A stretch of DNA of 64,000 nt from Loripinus fragilis (taxonomy: Eukaryota; Mollusca; Bivalvia; Lucinida; Lucinidae), in NCBI GenBank assembly GCA_964019695.1, contig OZ026527.1:72999471-73063470 (forward strand), read 5' to 3'. Made by a program: the position numbers and the translations under genes. Below are positions 37,801-45,479 of the stretch, in pieces. Every line of letters starts with the position of its first letter. The stretch's first letter is position 1. The notes under the pieces are model-generated. The model did not search any database. It saw nothing but the letters and a program-made list of their open reading frames with translations, and was not told where the DNA came from.

Positions 37801-40800
37801 GTGTATTTAAGTGAATATTCTGTTATAAAGAGGGAATTTTAATGGAAACAGATCTGTTCCCAGTAAATTTATGTCAGATAGTGAATATTCTGTTATAAAG
37901 ACTGATGTTATAAAGAGGTTTGACTGTATATTAAATAACTAATATATAGAAAATATTTATAATTTAGGAGATAAGACAATTTTGTATTTAATATTTAATA
38001 TTTAATCGTATTAACGGTTTTGTTGGAGTGCAAAAAGGAAAAGCGGAACAGCCAGTGTGAACACGGACAGCCAATATGGAGCAAACAAGAAGCTTATTTT
38101 ACACGTGCAACTCAGGTGTGGCTCGCTGTCAATCACAAGACAAGTGTCACACCTGGGGAATGAATTTGATGTTCGAAGCTAATTGCATGGGCAAATGCTT
38201 GACAATTTTTTTGTTGTTCGTGAGGCTATGAACGGTTGCAAAATTCTAAAGATTCATTAAAGGCTTGCTTTGAAAATGTAAATATTTAAACATGTACAAC
38301 TGTGAAAGGTACAAAATATAAAACCAGTGCAAAAATACACTGGTTTTATATTCTGTACATTTTTTGCAACTGTGAAAGCTTATCAGGACTAGAAACTGAG
38401 TAGGTCAAGCAACCATTCACATGTCAATGAGGATATTATAAGTTTTCAAAGCCCAAATTAACGTCGGGCCTGATCAGGATCTAAACTGTTTGACACTCTC
38501 ATAACAGTCCTGATTTTTTTTTCCAAAAAAGTTGATTTTGAAGAAAATCAGCAGACTACAAAAAGTATGTAAAATTACCCAGTAGGCATAGAGTTAAGCA
38601 GTTTATCATTTGGTAACATTTTGTAGGCTAATTCATGAAAGTATTGGCAAAGATAATCTATGTTTCTTCTACAAAATTGTACTGTAAAGAAGTTCTAGCA
38701 ATAAGGCGTATACTTTCCCTAGTTGACATGATTACAAACACCAACTTTTCAAATTGCCCTAATGTTTTTAAAATTGGTGTAGTTCAGCAGTAAAATATGC
38801 ATAGTAAGCAACAAAATACGTTTCAAAGCAATTTATACTGGGTGTCGTTTCGACCAGACTTAATTTTAAAAAAGTAAAAGTGCTAAAATGTTAAAGATAG
38901 GAATGCTCTTCATTTCCCAAACCTTACCGTATTCCTTCTGAGCATGCCTACAAAATACACCTAAGATTGTGACGTTTGTCATTGGAAAGATGAAACTGGT
39001 GTTTTTCAGTTTATTTTTAGATGCTTGCCCCCCCCCCCCTCCCCTAGACCCAAGACGCCCTTTGGACAATGACATGTCGCTATAAACATTTACAACATAT
39101 GCAAAGGGCATTTTGGGTCTAGGGGGGTGGGGAACATTTTAGCACTTTTACTTTTTTAAAACTAGCAATGTATTTACTCAAAGCTTGGCCTTAACGGAAC
39201 CCAGTATAAAGACATAAAATGAGGGGTGGGAGTAGAAAGTGCACGTTTTCACGGTATTGTGAATGATGAATCGCTTTGAAACGTATTTGCTGCCTGCTAT
39301 GCATATTTTACTGCCAAACTATACCAATTTTAAAACTAGAGCGCGCAGTCGATGGGGCGCCATCGCAAATCCCCACGTTAAAGTTTTTGACTCCCCCCAG
39401 CACCCACAAGTCCCATCCCGGGGCATGACTCTGGCAACAGAATGAAAATTCTGTTAAATGTGTTTTCTATCTTTTATTTGTGAGAACACACACAAAGAGT
39501 TTGGTATAAAAATCTTTGAAATTGACATGTTAATGATATTTGACCTTTTGATCTCGCCCCAAGGTCACCAGTTTGACCCTAGGATGAAAATGTTACTTGA
39601 ATTCTGTTCTGCTTGTCATCCCCGTCGATTTGATATGCCACATGACCATTTTTGAAAAACAAAACATTTTGACCCCCTGGGCACCCCCAGTGCCCAAAAG
39701 TCCCTACCCTGGGGCATGACCCAGGCAACAGAATAAAAAACCCGTCTGATATGTTTTGTATCTTTCATTTGTGAGAACACACACAAACTTTGGACTAAAA
39801 ATCTTTGAAATTGACTTTGTAATTGAAATTAAATGATATTTGACCTTTTGACCCCTCCCCAGAGCCCCAGGGGGCAGGGCCAAAAAAATTTTTTACGTTG
39901 CGAGCCCCATACATGTGAGTAACTCACACACCAAATTTGGTTGAATTTCGTCCAATGGTTTAGGAGGAGATAGCATAACGAACAGACAGCAGGATGGAAT
40001 TTGATTTTGGCCCCTAAGTACCCCAAAGTCCCACCCCTAGAGCATGACCCAGGCGACTGAATAAAAAACCCGTCTGATATGTTTTGTATCTTTCATTTGT
40101 GAGAACACACACAAAGTTTGGAAAGAAAATCTTTGAAATTGACTTTGTAATTGAAATTAAATGATATTTGACCTTTTGACCCCTCCCCAGGGCCACAGGG
40201 GGCGGGGCCAAAATTTTTTTTTACGTTGCGCGCCCCATTCATGTGAGTAACTCACACACCAAATTTGGTTGAATTTCGTCCAATGGTTTAGGAGGAGATA
40301 TTATAACGGATAGACAGCAGGACGGAATTTGATTTTGGCCCCTAAGTACCCCTAAATCCACCCCTGGGGCATGACCCAGGCGACAGAATAAAAAACCCGT
40401 CTGATATGTTTTGTATCTTTCATTTGTGAGAACACACACAAAGTTTGGAATAAAAATCTTTGAAATTGACTTTGTAATTGAAATTAAATGATATTTGACC
40501 TTTTGACCCCTCCCCAGGGCCCCATGGGGCGGGGCAAAAAATTTTTTTTACGTTGCAAGCCCCATTCATGTGAGTAACTCATACACCAAATTTGGTCGAA
40601 TTTCGTCCAATGGTTTAGGAGGAGATAGCATAACGATAGGACGGACGGACGGAGGCGATAACAATATCCCCTTCGCTTTTTTAAAAAAGCGTGGGGATAA
40701 ACATTAGGGTAAGGACCTTTGATGGTGGTAATGGGAATCACAGTATCTCACAGCCAAAAATGTGACATCTGGGTGAGCCCGAATATTAGCGTGTGCTCTT

Positions 40801-43800
40801 TTGAAAATGTTTTTTTTTCCAGTATAATGAAATAATTAGTACAAGTAAGCTTCCTTTTCATTACCCGTTAATCATGATATAATACAACGTTTTAGCATAT
40901 TTTTCTTTAGATTATGAAAATTGTCCTTATACTTAATTCAATTGGTAGATTATTTTGAACATATACTGTATTTATCCAATACAAATAAACTACATGGTCA
41001 TTGACTAGGTGTACTTTACGCATGGATGGTTATAGTACATTGCTGCATAATATTGCACCAGGTAAATACATTGTTATCAAGGTTGTCAATGGACTACAAT
41101 TGCACTTCAAAATAGTTTTAAAACAAATCAGATGGAAAAAACAACAACAAAAATAATCATTAAAATGCTCATGATTTTGGACTTTTAAAATACTTTCACT
41201 GTGATTTGTAATCGAGTATTGATGATATAATACCCTTACACATGAAAATACTTGATTTCTAAATGATTTGGTGAAGTCAAATTTTGCAACCCCTACCCCC
41301 TTTGGTAGTGTCTCCTGTTTTGTCGTAGAGATCTGCCAGTCAAATTATAACCTTAATTCGCTCCTAATACATCAAGCGCCCTATTCAAAACTATACCAGG
41401 GATATCTTATGCATAGGGAAGGTTTGGGAAGCATCTGAAAAATAGGCAGATACCCTTTCAAAGTGTCAGAGGTCCTTTGAAAGTTTGGTGTTTGTAATCA
41501 TGTCAACCCAGTTTCCTCAGCAACAGAGACTAGCTAGACTGTGAAAATTGGCTTGTTACAAGTTTAGATATGACACTTTCCAAAAAGCGAATAAGAAAGG
41601 CGATGATCAGACTGGGCGGATGGGCAGGCTGGTCTGCGCTTTTGTTATTCGCACACCCCCAAAGAAAGGTTTTCTCACGACAAGGCCCATATACTGTAGG
41701 CTATGTGTATACTTTTTATCTAAGGCTGGGGGCCAATATGGAAGTTAATATTTACCTTACAGTTTGAACGGAATCAGTTGACTTATATGTAACTGTTAAT
41801 GTGCCTAATTCTGGATCTCCAGCAATAGCAGCAGTATCTACATCTCCAGCGGGATGATCCCCACTCTGATGTTGGCAAACCTGTAATGAAATATTTGTAA
41901 AGTACTAAATGAATCAATGGTTTAGATAAACAAAAAAAATTTTAGCGTAAAATTGTTTTTTTTTGTTTGTTTGATTTGATTCTTTACGTCCCATCAACAA
42001 TCTTTCAGTTATATAGGGACAGGTCTTCCTGGGTCGAACCAGTACTAAGCTAGGATAAATGTGTCTTGCTCAAGGACCATAACACAGTGATGTCGGTGAG
42101 GCTTGAACCTGTGGCCCTTCGGTCTCGAGTCAAGCACTCTACCGCTGAGCCACTGCGCTCCCTAGCATAAAATTGTAAATGTTTTCTTACCAATCAATTT
42201 TAACATATGTTTTGGGTGCCCAAAAGAACCGTCTCATTGAGATGGTTCTTTTGAGTACCCACTACCCACAACATATGTTTTGGTTGAGAAATAAGAAAAT
42301 TAAATTTCTGTTACACACTCTTAACTAAAGTACTAAATGAAGCATATTCTACCATATTCACTCTAAATATTACCATAAACATATGTGTTAGGAAAATACG
42401 GTATATGCCAGGCCTCTAGATACAGCGTATGTAATTAAAAATAGTATCTTATTTCTTGACCGCCTCTATAGCTCAGTTGGTAGAGCATCAGCTTTCGGAG
42501 CGGGAGGTCCTGGGTTCGAGTCCCGTGGCCGCACCATACCAAAGGTGTAAAAAATGGTACTAGCAGCTCCCCCTTGCTGACACTAGCATATAAAGGGGTT
42601 GTGCTAGGAAGATAGAGTAAGGCAGGTAAGTTTCTGTTAAAGATATTGTTATGTCGCAGAATAGCTCGTGAGCTAATGTTGTCTGTTACATTATAAGCGA
42701 CGTAAAATAAGGCTGCTTTATCTTTATCTTTCTCAACCAAAAACTATATTGGGTACTCAAAAGAACTGTCACAATGAGACAGTTCACTTGATCATCCAAA
42801 ACAAATGTTTAAACTTAGGCTTAAAAAAATATTCACAATTTTACATCAAAAAGCTGTGTCTATCTGTACCTATGTCATGTGGGTTCATTGTTGAAAGACA
42901 GAGATAGTTATACAATGCCATCACACATACATGTGTATGACATCATGTGCGACATCAAAAGTAGGAACAATTGTTATCTAAAAAATGAATTTCTGATGGG
43001 CTTCAAATTAATTTTGCAAGAGACAGGATGCTTTCACGATTCCACATCATCATCATCACAATCAGGTTTTTGATTAACATGCAGGTGCAGGAGCATCATC
43101 CACATTAGTGGGCACCTTTCCAGGTAACTGGCTAGCCGCGCATAACAGATCTACCACCTGATCTCCAGATGCTCCTTTCTTGAGGGTCAACTGTCGTGAG
43201 ATTCCACTCACGGTAGTCTTTCTCAGTCAGTTTTGGGCCTCCCTGCCCCATGCACAAACAAATAAAAAAAAAATATTTTTTTTACTTTTATTAACATTTT
43301 ATTATAAATATCTTATACTTAACTAGAATGCTGTCGGATACAACGTAGCTTTCACAAGGCCTACAAATACTGTTTACAACAGTAGTGATATAAACTTGAT
43401 TATTAATGAACCGTGGCAGGAGATTTCCAACAATGTTTCATTTTGACATGAATAGACTCAGACAAGCCTGTGCAGCCTCCTTTTAAGCTTTGAAACTCCA
43501 AATTATGTCCGGTCAGTAGCTTAATATTCATAGAATATTCAAGCGACTAGCAAAAGCTCTGATCAGACTGCACATATGTGCAGGCTGATCTGAGCCTTTG
43601 CTGGTTGCACAGACCACATTGTTGAAAATCTCATGCCGTGGCTCAACTATAAAGTTTCATATGATTCTGTTACTGCTACATGTAAGTACTTTACATCCAT
43701 ATTGTTGTCTATTCTTTTGAAAATTTGAAGAAATAATAAACCATTCATGACTTATACATTTCTAAAAACTATGACTATAATGTATTAATTGGCTTTTTGG

Positions 43801-45470
43801 TCACTGTCTAGCCGGGCGCAGGACATTTGAGTGGAAAAATTGGACCCCCCTAGTGGACATTTGAGCATTTTTAAAGTGGACCATTGAGCGGAAAAAGAAA
43901 TTACAGGTGGGCCTTCGTACAGGTAAATTGCACAGGTAAATAGTGTTCACCTATATAAAAGCAGCTTGTATTCGTCATCAATGATATTAAACTCAATCAT
44001 ATTAACTCAACAAATATTTTGGTCAATTTAGTCAGTCGCTCGAATGTATTTTAGCAAGAAAGATGAATATTTGTATTGTGGAAAGAAACCGTGGTCAAAA
44101 AGGTTTAGTCTAGGATGGGTATCGATATAGGCTTGATGGAACTATAAAAACAGGCGATATTTCCTGGCGATGCGCCAAATCCAAACCGCCATGCAAAGCC
44201 CAAATAAGAACAGACGCTGTATGCTCAACTGTTATTTCACAGAAAAATTAGCATTCACACCCACAGGATGAGCAAGAAACAGAGAGGCACCACATCAGAT
44301 ATAGAGCCAAAAAGAAGCCAGCAGAGGAATAATGTGTAAGGCTGTCGAAAACCATACGAAGCGAAATCCAGGCTGTTGGAGAAGAAGCGTTACAGCCTAA
44401 TGACTTAAAGAGCATTTCAAAATCAGTGTACAGGGTTCGTAGGAAGATGTACCCGCCATTACCTAAAAGCAGGGAGGGGTACACCAGGCATTTTCCAGCA
44501 TGAACCTAAAGACCAACAAAGGAGAAAACTTTCTCCAAGTCAATTATACGAAAGAAGGGCTGATTATTTTGGCAACGTACATACGGATGTGTAAATGACA
44601 TTGAGTGATGTTTAAGAAAGCCTACTTCTACCTCCCTGTGGTGAGCAGGGGGCAACAGGCAAAGGTTAACTCTTAAATGAACTGAGCAATATTTGTCCTG
44701 GCTAATGGAATAGGCATCAATTCAAAGGTATACAGGTAATACGCTGAAAAGGGTTATTTTTCATTTTGCTTAAATGTCCACTATTTTGCAGCTCAAATGT
44801 CCGTTTTTTTCCGCTCTTTTGTCCTCTCAATCCGCTCAAATGTCCTTCGCTGGTCTAGCCAGGTCCACAACTGGTTCCTATCCCCATTTACAAGAGACTG
44901 AGACATTGCATACTACGTGGCAATACAGGGACCGAATAGCTGTATATTAACAGACCTCTAGACAGCAGGGCATAAACAAAAATTAATTTTCTTATTTTTT
45001 AACCAAACCTTATGTTGTGGGTGCTCAAAAACTAGAACATATGTTACAACTTATGGATATGTGACCCTCAACATATACAATGAACCATCCTAACTTAACT
45101 ATATCAAAATTTATGGAAAATTCCATTGGTCTTAAAAGGAATAAAACTTTGTATACTAATCAATTATTCCTTCTGGTTTGATATAATAAACTTGGGATAG
45201 TCCATTGTATATATTATCTAGGGGTGTCAGCTTATAATTTTAACACTTTTTTCTGAAGTTCCTTTTTACCTTGACAAACAGTGTTTGTAAAAGTACTTGT
45301 TTAGGGGTTTCCTGAATACAAAGGGTTAAAGGAGCTATGATATATTAAAAGAGATAAGTTTACTCACAGCTTGTTGAGTTCCTACTAGTGCCCCAGAACA
45401 GCTCTCTTGCAAAGCTACACAAGGTTCATAATCATAGGTACCTGTAGTAGCTCCTGATTGTGCTGTGAAC
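25814..45470 (-). CDS. Mannose-6-phosphate receptor-like MRH-domain membrane protein (5'-partial, six exons)
   Basis: Six short minus-strand exons join in consistent phase to about 194 residues ending in a stop codon. In order they encode a lectin-like MRH segment with cysteines in EPCVALQESC, VCQH, LICGS and VLCKP; a Gly/Ser-rich stalk; a transmembrane helix (LLIIFFVLLVVYFVAGAVF); and a basic-start cytosolic tail. The tail GAEGVEIIPNVEFWKSL resembles that of cation-dependent mannose-6-phosphate receptor, including the FW pair. MRH receptors of this family bind phosphomannosyl hydrolases in the Golgi and carry them to endosomes. The four residues used for mannose-6-phosphate contact in vertebrate receptors (Gln, Arg, Glu, Tyr) have plausible counterparts in VCQH, TVRTS, TDEEP and QQYNF. 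The tail ends YSQI, a YxxPhi adaptor-sorting form. The signal-peptide exon(s) upstream of 45470 were not found. Exon structure is seen; orthology and sorting role are inferred. An Atg27-like or other MRH membrane protein is the main alternative. Confidence 0.8.
26375..26557. mobile_element. MITE-E copy 2
   Basis: TACAGTAAAACCTGTCTTAA and a mirrored AAGACAGGTTTAACTGTA, TA at both ends. Intergenic, before the receptor-like gene's last exon on the + coordinate axis. Confidence 0.75.
26643..26838 (-). repeat. SINE-2 copy 4
   Basis: Near full-length: tail TTTGATTCTTTACGTCCCAT at left, tRNA-like head at right (CAATGAGCCACTGCGCTCCC). No clear flanking duplication. Confidence 0.8.
27170..27440 (-). 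repeat. Penelope-like 3'-tail fragment
   Basis: Shares ACCGTTCCAAGG.GGTGCTTC, CTTGGCTCTCGTTTGTGATG and TTGTATCGATTCCTGATCTT with the 3' tail of the element at 1.66-2.0 kb. 5'-truncated. Confidence 0.6.
27441..27876. other. Intronic, nothing recognised
   Basis: Lies in the intron between exon E and the last exon. No credible frame or repeat border. Confidence 0.45.
27877..28113. mobile_element. MITE-G copy 3
   Basis: Diverged termini; the inner TGTTAAAATGCCAACATCTG palindrome and CATTTATGAGCATGATAGAT tail match the two other copies. Confidence 0.7.
28120..28480. repeat. Foldback-like repeat next to a splice donor
   Basis: AGGGAGAAGTGACTTCTCCC short palindrome and repeated AGGGAGAAGT; the right side has AAAAA(n) then TTTTTTTTTAGGGAGACTCC, mirrored by GAGTCTCCCTAAAAA. 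It ends about 20 bp from the exon E donor. Confidence 0.5.
28502..28628 (-). CDS. MRH receptor-like gene, exon E (transmembrane and proximal tail)
   Basis: 127 bp, acceptor ending CCGTTTCAG, donor GTAAGT. The first base completes an Ile codon; the exon ends in phase 0. It encodes FFVLLVVYFVAGAVFLKFRR and then GAEGVEIIPNVEFWKSLPGL plus IR. That is a membrane span, a basic stop-transfer and the family-diagnostic tail GAxGxExxPxxxFWxxL. A foldback-like repeat (28120-28480) lies just beyond the donor. Confidence 0.85.
28648..28853. mobile_element. TTAA-flanked MITE
   Basis: TTAA at 28644-28647 and 28854-28857, termini CTCTTAAAGTGCC and GGCGCTTTAAGGG, inner hairpin GAGAATCGTCTGCTGCCAGA. Confidence 0.75.
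29215..29418 (-). repeat. SINE-2 copy 5 with target duplication
   Basis: Full-length order as other copies. AAACAATGT flanks it at 29206-29214 and 29419-29427. Confidence 0.85.
29712..29950. mobile_element. MITE-B copy 2
   Basis: GGGCCTCATCGCGAGAAAAC at left, GACAGGTTTTCTTGCGTCGA then GGCCCA at right; inner GATCAGACTGC...GCAGGCTGGTC. Confidence 0.75.
30048..30226. mobile_element. MITE-E copy 3
   Basis: TACAGTAAATCCTGTTTTAA and mirrored AAGACAGGTTTTACTGTA, TA at both ends. Confidence 0.75.
30461..31125 (-). mobile_element. Penelope-like fragment between direct repeats
   Basis: About 175-bp direct repeats (30481-30660 and 30960-31120, e.g. ATCAAATGAGTTGAGGAAAA and AATGGTAGATTCTAT) flank a 300-bp piece. 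Its minus strand reads KLLKKGYRYHKIRKAFSKFY and FYGDLVYKFKQIVG, the same RT C-terminal block as at 2.4 kb but from a different lineage. One in-frame stop interrupts it. The layout recalls the partial tandem copies typical of Penelope-like insertions. Confidence 0.6.
31168..31406. mobile_element. MITE-A copy 4
   Basis: TGAGCCGCGACATGAGATTT and AAATCACATGTCGCGGCTTA are mirrored. Full length. Confidence 0.8.
31477..31890. mobile_element. MITE-H copy 3
   Basis: Termini CAGGGTTCATACAGGCAAG and CTGTGCGAACCCTG, palindrome GGTGCAGCATTTGCTGCACC. It ends 45 bp from exon D. Confidence 0.75.
31935..32029 (-). CDS. MRH receptor-like gene, exon D
   Basis: 95 bp, acceptor ending TTGCTGTAG, donor GTAAGT. 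It starts in phase 0 and ends in phase 2. It encodes NFKLTSPVLCKPGGGG followed by VPGSSGLSTGSVLLI. It finishes the MRH domain with its last cysteine, supplies a flexible Gly/Ser juxtamembrane stalk and begins the transmembrane helix. The exon sits in the short gap between two copies of a MITE (31477-31890 and 32056-32454), the second ending 27 bp from the exon. Confidence 0.8.
32056..32454. mobile_element. MITE-H copy 4 with 5-bp target duplication
   Basis: Termini CAAGGTTCATACAGGCAAG and CTGTGCGAACCCTG. ATATA flanks both ends (32051-32055, 32455-32459). Confidence 0.7.
33066..33269. mobile_element. MITE-E copy 4 inside the array
   Basis: Termini TAGTAAAAACTGTCTTAAGC and mirrored GACAGGTTTTACTG, flanked by TA. 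Removing it restores GTGTG-TA-GTTATTTTAG, like the neighbouring array unit at 35470. Confidence 0.75.
33752..33991. mobile_element. TTAA-type MITE
   Basis: TTAA at 33748-33751, left CCCTTAATGTGCCAATCGC, right GCGCTTTAAGGG then TTAT. Core GATCAGACTGCTCCTATAGG. Confidence 0.7.
34160..34440 (+). repeat. Penelope-like 3'-tail fragment (inverted pair, left)
   Basis: GCAAAGATCAGGAATCAATG to TACTGGAGGGCTTAAACTAG matches the tail of the 1.66-kb element in the same orientation. The partner at 34975-35165 is inverted. Confidence 0.6.
34975..35165 (-). repeat. Penelope-like 3'-tail fragment (inverted pair, right)
   Basis: GGGCTGACCTCTTGGCTCTC to CGATTCCTGATCTTTGCATC, inverse of the left partner; the two could fold back on each other. 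Confidence 0.6.
36000..36668. other. Segment interrupting the ~145-bp array
   Basis: Begins around a hairpin AGCAACCAACCAACGAGTTG ... AGGGTTGGTTGCT (35970-36032) and ends near ATTGGTTGCCCATTAGG. No target duplication or coding frame identified. Confidence 0.4.
37035..37215 (-). repeat. Hairpin element HP copy 4
   Basis: Inverse orientation; core GAACCGTCTCATTGAGACGG within GGGTACTCAAAA and TTTTGAGCACCC. It ends a few bases from the exon C donor. Confidence 0.8.
37228..37303 (-). CDS. MRH receptor-like gene, exon C
   Basis: 76 bp, acceptor ending ATTGCAG, donor GTAAGT. The first base completes an Arg codon split across exons B and C; the exon ends in phase 0. It encodes TSVVSLICGSTELFEFTDEE then PVQQY. 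The arginine, the E in DEE and the Y in QQY sit where vertebrate receptors have their ligand-binding Arg, Glu and Tyr. This alignment is inferred by motif, not computed. Confidence 0.8.
37449..37926. mobile_element. Non-autonomous mariner-like element (CAGTCAAACCTC termini)
   Basis: CAGTCAACCCTCTTTATAAC and mirrored GTTATAAAGAGGTTTGACTG, TA on both sides. Repeated CTGTTATAA blocks near the right end. A relic is at 23060-23105. Confidence 0.75.
37930..38300. other. Intronic, nothing recognised
   Basis: No gene, repeat edge or structured RNA seen. Confidence 0.45.
38305..38370. repeat. Short hairpin
   Basis: GTACAAAATATAAAACCAGT and mirrored ACTGGTTTTATATTCTGTAC around an 8-nt loop. Confidence 0.6.
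38862..39166. mobile_element. Small TIR element with AT-rich termini
   Basis: TTTTAAAAAAGTAAAAGTGC and mirrored GCACTTTTACTTTTTTAAAA, with inner CCCTAGACCCAAGACGCCC mirrored by GGGCATTTTGGGTCTAGGGG. 305 bp. Confidence 0.65.
39380..40650. repeat. Tandem array of ~327-bp units
   Basis: GAATAAAAAACCCGTCTGAT starts at 39731, 40059 and 40386 (spacing 328 and 327), with a diverged unit before at 39440. Each unit has GTGAGTAACTCACACACCAA and AATGGTTTAGGAGGAGATA. It ends with GGACGGACGGACGG. It lies in the intron between exons B and C. Confidence 0.85.
40660..41490. other. Intronic, nothing recognised
   Basis: AT-rich with no convincing gene or repeat. A hairpin TTCGCTTTTTTAAAAAAGCG closes the preceding array. 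Confidence 0.45.
41495..41690. repeat. MITE-B copy 3, left end eroded
   Basis: GATATGACACTTTCCAAAAA and GATGATCAGACTGGGCGGAT match other copies; right end GGTTTTCTCACGACAAGGCC. Confidence 0.65.
41756..41880 (-). CDS. MRH receptor-like gene, exon B
   Basis: 125 bp, acceptor ending TTACAG, donor GTAAAT. It starts in phase 0 and ends in phase 2. It encodes VCQHQSGDHPAGDVDTAAIA and then GDPELGTLTVTYKSTDSVQTV. The Cys-Gln pair and the ELGTLTVTY strand match the MRH pattern (CQ, then a strand such as L.LTY). A nearby competing GT (GTAAGG) would put a stop codon in the next exon, so the GTAAAT donor is chosen. Confidence 0.8.
41925..42335 (+). repeat. Hairpin element HP copy 5, carrying a SINE
   Basis: Starts GGTTTAGATAAAC, is interrupted by SINE-2, then resumes TAGCATAAAATTGTAAATG. 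Core GAACCGTCTCATTGAGATGG. It begins about 45 bp from exon B. Confidence 0.8.
41956..42162 (-). repeat. SINE-2 copy 6 nested in a hairpin element
   Basis: Target duplication TAGCGTAAAATTG (41943-41955) and TAGCATAAAATTG (42163-42175), one mismatch. A-rich tail next to the left duplication, tRNA-like head at the right. Confidence 0.9.
42405..42890 (-). repeat. Hairpin element HP copy 6, carrying SINE-3
   Basis: Inverse orientation to copy 5. Left flank CCTCTAGATACAG...TTATTTCTT, then SINE-3, then TCTCAACCAAAAAC and a diverged hairpin AAAAGAACTGTCACAATGAG. Confidence 0.7.
42461..42735 (+). repeat. SINE-3, tRNA-derived
   Basis: A-box region TATAGCTCAGTTGGTAGAGC, B box GGTTCGAGTCC at 42513-42523, TCG at the anticodon position (Arg-like). 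The acceptor ends do not pair and the sequence runs on without a terminator into GTACTAGCAGCTCCCCCTTG and a GCGACGTAAAATAAGGCTGC tail with TTTATC repeats, so it is a SINE rather than a tRNA gene. Confidence 0.8.
43407..43645. mobile_element. MITE-A copy 5
   Basis: TGAACCGTGGCAGGAGATTT mirrored by AAATCTCATGCCGTGGCTCA; palindrome CAGACTGCACATATGTGCAG. Confidence 0.75.
43814..44852 (+). mobile_element. Mutator-like (or hAT-like) element with FLYWCH remnant and 8-bp duplication
   Basis: Termini GGGCGCAGGACATTTGAG and CTCAAATGTCCTTCGCTG, with repeated GGACATTTGAGC-type blocks inside both ends. GTCTAGCC is duplicated exactly at 43806-43813 and 44853-44860. The interior encodes a broken FLYWCH zinc finger, which in animals often precedes a MULE transposase; the transposase itself is missing. 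1039 bp. Confidence 0.75.
44063..44480 (+). pseudogene. FLYWCH-type zinc-finger pseudogene
   Basis: From ATG at 44063: ERNRGQKGLV, a TAG, DGYRYRLDGTIKTGDISWRC, then PPCKAQIRTDAV, a second TAG, HSHPQDEQETERHHIR. The WRC...C...HSH spacing fits the FLYWCH C2H2 finger. A frameshift near 44330 continues as LSKTIRSEIQAVGEEALQPN and SVYRVRRKMYP. Two stops and a shift mean no product. The family binds DNA or serves as the N-terminal domain of MULE transposases; the context here favours the latter. Confidence 0.7.
44962..45050 (-). repeat. Hairpin element HP copy 7 (truncated)
   Basis: AAAAATTAATTTTCTTATTT then AACCAAACCTTATGTTGTGG; the right half of the hairpin is deleted. Confidence 0.6.
45368..45470 (-). 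CDS. MRH receptor-like gene, exon A (first exon found)
   Basis: 103 bp. It is preceded by a polypyrimidine acceptor ending TTGTTTCAG and followed by donor GTGAGT. It opens with one base completing a codon, so the missing upstream exon must end in phase 2, and it closes in phase 0. It encodes FTAQSGATTGTYDYEPCVAL followed by QESCSGALVGTQQA. The YxYxPC pattern is typical of the early part of MRH domains. Confidence 0.75.
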
Positions 45471-45479
45471 CTGAAACAA

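Noticed and set aside
39440..40650. CRISPR-like array
   Set aside because: Units are 327 bp with no short repeat/spacer pattern, in a eukaryotic intron.
39829..40741. Serial minus-strand ORFs sharing NERYKTYQTGFLF
   Set aside because: Translation of the 327-bp tandem unit, no conserved protein family recognised.
42461..42535. tRNA-Arg(TCG) gene
   Set aside because: A and B boxes are good, but the acceptor halves do not pair, the anticodon stem has a mismatch and a SINE body follows.
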